This document shows positions 58,185 through 64,000 of a stretch of 64,000 nt of DNA, one piece after another. The notes below the pieces were generated by a model. That model was not told the DNA's origin. It did not search any database and saw only the letters and a program-made list of their open reading frames with translations. The first letter of the stretch is position 1. Each line of letters opens with the position of its first letter. This stretch comes from Paenibacillus contaminans (lineage in GTDB: Bacteria; Bacillota; Bacilli; Paenibacillales; NBRC-103111). The stretch is from NCBI RefSeq assembly GCF_003285015.1, contig NZ_QMFB01000001.1, forward strand, positions 868,001-932,000, given 5' to 3'. Position numbers and translations under genes: made by a program.

Positions 58185-59735
58185 ATGAAAAGCTTGAAAA
58201 AAGGCTATGCCATTCTTACCGTCACCGCCCTGACCGCTGCCTTGGCAGCCGGCTGCGGCGGCACGGAGAAATCGACAGCAGGCGAAACTCCCGGGGCTTC
58301 CCCAACAGGGACATCGGCCAAACCTTCGGCACCCGTCGCTCTTAACGTCACTTTGACCGGTACGGGACTCCCGTCTACGGATGCGGACGTTATCAAACAG
58401 ACGCTCGACAAAAAGCTCGGCATCGATTTGACATTGGCGCCGCTGCAGACGCTTGACGATTACTCGAAACAAGTCAGGCTCCGCATTTCCGCCGGCAATT
58501 ATCCGGATTTATTTCAAGTGTCCTATGCCGAAATGAAGGAGTACGCCGACAAGGGCTTGCTTCTCGACCTGACGCCGTATTACGGCAAAGAGCTGAAAGT
58601 TGCGGGAGACTTCGTCACGTCGCTCTCGAGCGAGCTGCTCAAGAAAGCTTCATACAATGGCAAAATATATGCGATTCCGCGCAACGGGGATGCCCCGTTC
58701 GATGCGTATTGGATCCGCAAAGACTGGCTCGACAAGCAGGGCTTAAAGGTGCCGACGACGCTCGAGGAGCTCTTGGCTGTAGCCAAGGCATTCACCGAGA
58801 ATGACCCGGACGGCAACGGCAAGAAGGATACGTACGGCATTTTGGGCGGAGAGTTCTCGACATTCGCCTCGGTGCTTGGCGCCTACGGTGTGAGCAATCC
58901 GTTCGCCGGCGCTTTCTACAAGCAAGGAGACAAGCTCGTCAACGCTTTCTACGATTCGAACATGCCGCTCGCACTGGGCGCGATCAAGACGCTCATCGAT
59001 GCGAATGTAGTCGATCCGGAGATTATGACCAACAAGTCCAATGAAATTCAGCAGAAGGCGTTCCAAGGCAAAGGCGGTATCGTGAACTACCCATGGACCG
59101 GCTTCGCCAAAGACGAATTCATTGCGCAGATCAAGACGGTGAATCCGAAAGCCGAATGGATTACGTTCGATGCGCCTGTTGGACCGGCGGGTCAATTCGA
59201 CGGCGCGTTCGACTACGACAGGCCGGGCCGCTTGCTGGCAATCCCGAAGACGCTCGAGAAGGATAAAGAGAAGCTGCGAAAAATATTTGACCTCATTAAC
59301 TATGTGTCTTCCAAGGAAGGAAACGAGCTTGTCATGTATGGGATCGAGGGAAAACATTACACCAAGCAGGACGGCAAGTATTCGCTCACCGATCTGATGA
59401 CGAAGGAAGGCGGATACTTTACGCTTTACCAATTCACAGGCCGTCCTAACGAATCTTATTTGGCGAACAAATTCCCGAACCAAAAGGATATAAGCGCTTA
59501 TGCGGCCAATACCAAACGGATCCGCTTGCTCGACAGCTCGGTCATTCCGCCTGAAGGCTTCAATAAGGCGGATGCGGACCGCTACACCAAAGAGGAATTG
59601 GTTAAATTCGTCTACGGCAAACGTCCGCTGTCCGAATATCCGGCTTTCCTCAAGACGCTGGAAGAAACGTTCAAATATAAGCTTTATGTAGATTCGGCCG
59701 AAAAGCAGTTGAAGGAACAAGGCTTGTTGAAATAA
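58185..59735 (+). CDS. Extracellular sugar-binding lipoprotein (516 aa), locus 2
   Basis: The signal KGYAILTVTALTAALAAGC ends in a lipobox with cysteine at about residue 23. A Thr/Pro-rich linker leads to a long family 1 solute-binding domain with the calcium-like loop DPDGNGKKDTYGI. Its length (over 500 aa) matches LplA-type proteins and the locus 1 lipoprotein at 17903. AGAAAGGGG lies about seven bases upstream of ATG 58185, which is preferred over 58152. It would feed the two permeases encoded before it. Confidence 0.9.
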   Translation: MKSLKKGYAILTVTALTAALAAGCGGTEKSTAGETPGASPTGTSAKPSAPVALNVTLTGTGLPSTDADVIKQTLDKKLGIDLTLAPLQTLDDYSKQVRLRISAGNYPDLFQVSYAEMKEYADKGLLLDLTPYYGKELKVAGDFVTSLSSELLKKASYNGKIYAIPRNGDAPFDAYWIRKDWLDKQGLKVPTTLEELLAVAKAFTENDPDGNGKKDTYGILGGEFSTFASVLGAYGVSNPFAGAFYKQGDKLVNAFYDSNMPLALGAIKTLIDANVVDPEIMTNKSNEIQQKAFQGKGGIVNYPWTGFAKDEFIAQIKTVNPKAEWITFDAPVGPAGQFDGAFDYDRPGRLLAIPKTLEKDKEKLRKIFDLINYVSSKEGNELVMYGIEGKHYTKQDGKYSLTDLMTKEGGYFTLYQFTGRPNESYLANKFPNQKDISAYAANTKRIRLLDSSVIPPEGFNKADADRYTKEELVKFVYGKRPLSEYPAFLKTLEETFKYKLYVDSAEKQLKEQGLLK

Positions 59736-59766
59736 CCGACAATACGACGACGGAGGATAAACGGAA

Positions 59767-61056
59767 ATGACGGATAAGGAGTATGACGTAATCGTCGCGG
59801 GGGGCGGACCGGGCGGAATAGCCGCGGCGGTCGCCTCCGCGAGATTGGGAGCGAAGACGCTGCTGATCGAAAGGTATGGATTTCTGGGCGGAGCGGGGAC
59901 CGCGATGATGGTGAATCCCTGGATGACTTATTGGGCTCACTTCTCCGACGGGAAGGAAATTCAGGTCATCAACGGCGTGCTGCAGGAGCTCGTCGAACGG
60001 ATGGAGGCTTTGGGCATGTACGGTCATCCGAAGCAGCGGACCGCATTCGACCCCGAGGCACTGAAGGTCGTGGCGGAAGAGCTTTGCATGGAAGCCGGCG
60101 TGCATCTGCTCTACCATACGTTCCTCGGCGGCGTCAAGACGGATGAATCCGGCAGGAAGGTGGAGTCCATGGTCGTTGCGAATAAGGCGGGTCTCGTGGA
60201 ACTCAAGGCGAAGCTCTTCGTCGATACGACCGGCGATGCCGACTTGGCCGCCATGGCCGGAGCCGTCGTGGAGAAAGGACGCAGCGTCGACAACCTGATG
60301 CAGCCTATGACGTTGAACTTCCGCATGGGCGGCGTAGACGTCGACAGGATGCCGGAGCGGGCGGAGATCTCCCGCCGCTACGTGGAAGCCAAGACTCGCG
60401 GCGAGATCGACTGCCCTCGCGAGAACGTGTTGTGGTTTTATGCGACGCAGCCGGATGTGATTCACTTCAACACGACGCGGGTTATCCTGAAGGATGCGAC
60501 CGACCCATGGGAGCTGACCCAGGCCGAGATTGAGGGACGCCGCCAAGTGCAGCAGCTCGTAAAGTTCTTAACGCGAGAGGTGGAAGGCTTCGAGCATGCC
60601 TACCTGCAAACGACCGCACCGCAGATCGGCGTGCGCGAATCGCGCCGAGTGATAGGCGACTATGTCCTGACGGCGGACGAACTGCTCGCGGCCTGCAAAT
60701 TCGACGATGTGATCGCGTGCGGCACGTATCCCGTCGATATTCATAATCCGAGCGGCGAAGGCACGATCATGAAGCATTTGCAGCCGGGCGAATGGTACGA
60801 TATCCCGTTCCGCTGCTTAATCCCGCTAAAGCTCGACAACCTGCTCGTCGGAGGGCGTCCCGTATCGGCCACGCACGAAGCGCACTCCGCTATCCGGGTG
60901 CAGCCGATCGCAATGGCAATCGGTCAGGCAGCCGGCGCGGCAGCCGCAATTTGCGCACTGAAGGACCGGACGCCGAGGGAAGTGGACATCCGAAGCGTTC
61001 AGCAAGCTTTGACTAAGCAAGGCGCATCCTTGGGACTCGACACACGTGCATTCTAA
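59767..61056 (+). CDS. FAD-dependent oxidoreductase (429 aa), locus 2
   Basis: YDVIVAGGGPGGIAAAVASARLGAKTLLIERYGFLGGAGT is an FAD-binding Rossmann motif. LFVDTTGDADLAAMAGA, IGVRESRRVIGDYVLTADELL and NLLVGGRPVSATHEAHSAIRVQPIAMAIGQAAGAAAAICAL match the FAD_oxidored family of polysaccharide-use loci. The 23205 gene is a longer relative with an extra C-terminal domain that is absent here. GGAGGAT lies about twelve bases before ATG 59767. It is 31 bases after the lipoprotein gene, so probably in the same operon. The oxidised sugar derivative is unknown. Confidence 0.82.
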   Translation: MTDKEYDVIVAGGGPGGIAAAVASARLGAKTLLIERYGFLGGAGTAMMVNPWMTYWAHFSDGKEIQVINGVLQELVERMEALGMYGHPKQRTAFDPEALKVVAEELCMEAGVHLLYHTFLGGVKTDESGRKVESMVVANKAGLVELKAKLFVDTTGDADLAAMAGAVVEKGRSVDNLMQPMTLNFRMGGVDVDRMPERAEISRRYVEAKTRGEIDCPRENVLWFYATQPDVIHFNTTRVILKDATDPWELTQAEIEGRRQVQQLVKFLTREVEGFEHAYLQTTAPQIGVRESRRVIGDYVLTADELLAACKFDDVIACGTYPVDIHNPSGEGTIMKHLQPGEWYDIPFRCLIPLKLDNLLVGGRPVSATHEAHSAIRVQPIAMAIGQAAGAAAAICALKDRTPREVDIRSVQQALTKQGASLGLDTRAF

Positions 61057-61080
61057 AATCCTGTTCTGGGAGGAATCACA

Positions 61081-63126
61081 ATGGAGAACCGCAATGGAAC
61101 CAACGGAGAGAAGCTGGGCGAAGATAGCGTGATCGAAGTGAAGGCAAGCGAATTCGAGGAACGGGAGAATAGATCGATATCCCGCCGCAAGCTGCTTGTT
61201 TCGCTAGGAATGGCCGGCGCCGCGATCGCGGCGGGTTCGCTGGCGAAGGGTTCGGAAGCGTTCGCACACGGCTCCGGCAGCGTGACCGATTCGGTGTACG
61301 GGAAGGACAAAGACAAGAACAAAGACAAAAAGGACAAGGACCTGAAACTTGATGATCCTTGCTGCTCCTTGGACGACTTCGTTATCAATACTACTATCGC
61401 AGAGCTGCGCGCCACAAAGGCGGCGAATGCGGATCATGTCTACTACGTGAGGGATCTCGGCCAGCAGGGTCATTTTCGCTATGATGCTGCGGACACGGCC
61501 TCGGCGGACAATACGGGCACCTTGCTCGTTTCAGCCGCCGGGCTCCGGTTCAAACGGAACTACGCCGAAGCATTAAACGTCAAATGGTTCGGCGCAAAGG
61601 GCGACGGCATAACGGACGACGCAGCCGCCATTCAGTTGGCTGTCGACGTTGCGCAGAACCGGGGCGATACGCTGTACTTCCCGACTGCGGACTACATGAT
61701 CTCCATTCCGATTACCATCGGTAATTCGAAGAAACCGATTCGCATCGTAGGCGACGGGTTTCAGAAAGGCTCTTGGATTCGCGCCCACTCGTCGGTGTCG
61801 CCTGCCAGCCCGATCAAAGCCGCGTTCGTGTTTGACGACACACGCGTGGCGGAACGGTTCGAGTTCTCCGACATCGTGATTCAAGGGGAGACAGGCAAGT
61901 TCGAATATGGCATTTATACGAAGAAAATTTCCCATTCTTTGTTTCGCCGCATCCGTATCGTACAAACGAAGGTTGCTGCTCTTGCAATCGGCTACGGCTG
62001 GTGCAACGATGTGGAAACCTGTGAGTTCTCCTTCAATTTCGGCGACGGCATCCTTTTTGCGGCGGACAATGTCAACATGCTGAACGTGATCAACACGAAG
62101 CTGTTTGCCAACGAGGGTATCGCCATTAATATGGCAAACAGCGCGCTCGGCGTCCGGATCAACGGCTGCTCCATCGAGGACAACAAGGTGTGCGGCATCT
62201 ATACGAAGATGCTGAATACGCCGCTCGACGTAACCGATTGTTACTTTGAAAATAACGGAGAGACAGGCTACCAGCTGACGAACCCGAACCGGCTCATACG
62301 CTCGTGCATCATCATCAACGGCAATACGGCTGCCGGTATCGTGGCCAATGCTTATCCTACCAGCACCGTAAGGATCAATAACAATATCGTATCGGTCTCG
62401 GCCGACGAATCTTTTGTGACCTGTTATTCCGCAAGCTCCAGCCTGGTGATCGCAAGCAATACGTTCGTCCGGTACAAAACGCCGGCGGTCTCTTATGCGG
62501 TTCTGCGGACAGGCACGAGCAAGACCGGACTGGGTGCCCGTGTCAATAACGCCCGGATTTACGGGAACGGGGTGTGGGATAATCATAAGACCGAGATGAC
62601 GCTGAGACCGATCTGGGTCGAGGATTTGGCACAAGCGGCGACCTTGCTGCACACGGCATGGATCCAAGGCGTGCCTGACCTGGATTACGCGCCTGCGGCC
62701 GCCTCCTTCTCCTCCGTATTAAGCGGCGGGGGAGGCACATACGCTTTGTCGTCTGCAGTCAAGTTCAATGGCCGGGATGTATACGAATTGACGGGTGCGG
62801 CAAACACCGACGTATTCGGCTATACGATCAATCTGGCGGATTATCCGCGAATCGCAGGTAAATACGTCTATATCGCCTTTTACGCGAAGCCGTCGGCGGC
62901 TAGCACCGGAGCGGCGGCATACACAAGCCAGTTGGGGATGAGTACGACGTCATACTCGACCGATACGAGTTGGCGGCTGATCAGTTATGTTGATCTGATG
63001 CCTGTGAGCGGCACCGTCACATTCGGATTGCGCAAAATATCCAGTTCCGAAGCCACTACTCTATACGTATCGCTGCCGGTGCTGAAAGAAATCGGCGTAC
63101 CTACGAACAGCTTGGTAGAAAGTTAA
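61081..63126 (+). CDS. Tat-exported right-handed beta-helix protein, pectate-lyase-3-like (681 aa)
   Basis: The N-terminus has a twin-arginine signal, SRRKLLVSLGMAGAAIAAGS, ending in KGSEAFA. VKWFGAKGDGITDDAAAIQLAVDVA is the start of a pectate-lyase-3/glycosyl-hydrolase-28-like beta-helix. Short repeats continue to about residue 520, with inward Asn and Val ladders (NIVSVSADESFVTCY). The C-terminal 140 residues look like a beta-sandwich carbohydrate-binding domain. Catalytic residues cannot be fixed by eye. GGGAGGAAT lies about eight bases before ATG 61081. It follows the oxidoreductase by 24 bases and is probably part of the same operon. It is probably an extracellular polysaccharide lyase or hydrolase. 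Confidence 0.75.
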   Translation: MENRNGTNGEKLGEDSVIEVKASEFEERENRSISRRKLLVSLGMAGAAIAAGSLAKGSEAFAHGSGSVTDSVYGKDKDKNKDKKDKDLKLDDPCCSLDDFVINTTIAELRATKAANADHVYYVRDLGQQGHFRYDAADTASADNTGTLLVSAAGLRFKRNYAEALNVKWFGAKGDGITDDAAAIQLAVDVAQNRGDTLYFPTADYMISIPITIGNSKKPIRIVGDGFQKGSWIRAHSSVSPASPIKAAFVFDDTRVAERFEFSDIVIQGETGKFEYGIYTKKISHSLFRRIRIVQTKVAALAIGYGWCNDVETCEFSFNFGDGILFAADNVNMLNVINTKLFANEGIAINMANSALGVRINGCSIEDNKVCGIYTKMLNTPLDVTDCYFENNGETGYQLTNPNRLIRSCIIINGNTAAGIVANAYPTSTVRINNNIVSVSADESFVTCYSASSSLVIASNTFVRYKTPAVSYAVLRTGTSKTGLGARVNNARIYGNGVWDNHKTEMTLRPIWVEDLAQAATLLHTAWIQGVPDLDYAPAAASFSSVLSGGGGTYALSSAVKFNGRDVYELTGAANTDVFGYTINLADYPRIAGKYVYIAFYAKPSAASTGAAAYTSQLGMSTTSYSTDTSWRLISYVDLMPVSGTVTFGLRKISSSEATTLYVSLPVLKEIGVPTNSLVES

Positions 63127-63152
63127 TAGAGAGATAAAGGCAGGAGAAACCG

Positions 63153-64000
63153 ATGGCAGAGACAATCACTCCACGAGTGCTAGATACGCAACAACCGGAA
63201 CAACCTCAATTTCAACAAACGCTTAAGGTAGTGATCGTGGGGGCGGGCAACCGCAGCTTGACCTATGCCTCCTACGGACTCGCGCATCCGGAAGAGCTGC
63301 AGGTTGTCGCGGTAGTCGATCCTGACGAGCTGAGATGCCATCGGCTGGCCGACCTGCACGGCGTCGCGCCGAACCGGTGTTACGCCAGTCTGGACGCGCT
63401 CCTCGAAGATGGGCGGATCGCCGACGCAGCAATCAATGGAACGATGGATGCGCTGCACGTCCCGACTAGCTTACCGCTTTTGGAGGCAGGCTACGATATC
63501 CTGCTCGAGAAGCCGATCGGCATTTCGAAGGAGGAGATACTCGTCCTGCTGGACGCCGCCCGCCGCCATGACCGGAAGGTTATGATCTGCCATGTTCTGC
63601 GGTACGCGCCTTATTACCGAGAGATCCGCAAGCGGATCGCAGAAGGGGTCATCGACGATATCGTGAACATTCAGACCGGCGAACATGTGAGCTACCACCA
63701 CATGTCCGCCGCCTTCGTCCGTGGCAAGTGGGGCAGCAAGGAGCAAGGCGGCTCCTCGATGCTGATGGCCAAATGCTGCCATGACATGGATTTAATCACA
63801 TGGCTGAAAAGCGGGATCCCGCCAATTCGGGTAACCAGCAGCGGCGGGTTGAGCTTTTTCCGCAGCGATCGGGCGCCTGCCGGATCAGGAACGCGCTGTC
63901 TCGCCGACTGCCCGATCGAAGCGGAGTGCGATTATTCGGCGCGTAAGCATTATATCGAGCAAGCACGGTGGGGGACCTATGTGTGGAGGTCCATCGAGCA
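63153..64000 (+). CDS. Gfo/Idh/MocA family oxidoreductase, 3' end beyond window (282 residues visible)
   Basis: KVVIVGAGNRSLTYASYGL is the NAD(P)-binding Rossmann motif, and ILLEKPIGISKEEI is the EKP motif of the Gfo/Idh/MocA family (inositol- and sugar-dehydrogenase type). HVLRYAPYYREIRKRI and CCHDMDLITWLKSG follow the usual order. The frame is open to the window edge, so the C-terminal domain is missing from view. CAGGAG lies seven bases before ATG 63153. It follows the beta-helix gene by 26 bases and likely oxidises a sugar released or imported by this locus. Confidence 0.85.
   Translation, partial: MAETITPRVLDTQQPEQPQFQQTLKVVIVGAGNRSLTYASYGLAHPEELQVVAVVDPDELRCHRLADLHGVAPNRCYASLDALLEDGRIADAAINGTMDALHVPTSLPLLEAGYDILLEKPIGISKEEILVLLDAARRHDRKVMICHVLRYAPYYREIRKRIAEGVIDDIVNIQTGEHVSYHHMSAAFVRGKWGSKEQGGSSMLMAKCCHDMDLITWLKSGIPPIRVTSSGGLSFFRSDRAPAGSGTRCLADCPIEAECDYSARKHYIEQARWGTYVWRSIE

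Noticed and set aside
58743..59720. 325-codon open frame on the minus strand
   Set aside because: Antisense shadow of the locus 2 lipoprotein gene, which has a lipobox and clear family match.
61573..62667. 364-codon open frame on the minus strand
   Set aside because: It lies wholly inside the beta-helix gene, has low-complexity His/Arg content typical of an antisense shadow, and no ribosome binding site.
1..64000. CRISPR arrays, tRNA or rRNA genes, phage modules, replication origin
   Set aside because: Looked for and not seen: no regularly spaced direct repeats, no tRNA-like cloverleaf, no integrase/capsid/terminase, no DnaA-box cluster.

Overview
The window looks like a chromosomal segment of a Paenibacillus-type soil bacterium (Bacillota, Paenibacillaceae). 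The basis is strong purine-rich ribosome binding sites, LplB/YtcP-type sugar permeases paired with YesM/YesN-type two-component systems, a YmaF-type His-rich protein and many AraC and MocR regulators. No rRNA, tRNA, CRISPR array, phage module or replication origin was seen. No database search was possible; all family names come from reading the proteins.

Layout. 1-5345: the 3' end of a kinase-like gene; an MFS exporter behind an apparent translational-attenuation leader; a pyridoxamine-phosphate-oxidase-like protein; a BenE-type transporter; a MocR regulator. 5510-10902: a VOC remnant, amidase, esterase-like hydrolase, VOC protein, GNAT, and a MarR/NmrA pair with two matching operators. 10955-12240: a compact peptide/glycosyltransferase locus. 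It holds a short peptide frame broken by one TAG, a glycosyltransferase resembling eukaryotic mucin-type GalNAc-transferases, and a 35-residue peptide made almost only of Pro and Thr. 12254-15734: an ArsR/SRPBCC operon and a UvrA-like ABC protein. 16005-26647: carbohydrate locus 1 (two permeases, lipoprotein, histidine kinase, regulator, FAD oxidoreductase, SGNH hydrolase), interrupted by a MITE-like hairpin element. 26941-33580: an AraC regulator, then an iron-responsive block with three Fur-like boxes.

33939-38577: an AT-rich unknown gene, an endonuclease V-like gene, a SMI1/KNR4 protein and a TetM-type ribosomal protection protein. 38857-42821: MocR/quinone reductase and ArsR/MFS pairs. 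43013-43183: tail of an IS5-family transposase. 43333-50211: TIM-barrel protein, GNAT, MMPL exporter with TetR regulator, APH-like kinase and a frameshifted gene. 50450-52024: a Cfr-type 23S rRNA methyltransferase behind a ribosome-controlled transcription attenuator with a start-stop mini-ORF. 52210-52599: YmaF. 52949-64000: carbohydrate locus 2 (kinase, regulator, two permeases, lipoprotein, FAD oxidoreductase, Tat-exported beta-helix protein, truncated Gfo/Idh/MocA dehydrogenase).

Three points stand out. Two drug-resistance-type genes (MFS, cfr-like) carry different but complete leader-ORF attenuators with identical promoter hexamers and spacing. The mucin-type glycosyltransferase next to a Thr/Pro-rich mini-protein suggests an undescribed O-glycosylated peptide system. 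A GACAAGAAC motif sits 11-21 nt before an intrinsic terminator at three separate places, which could mark a structured RNA or repeat family.
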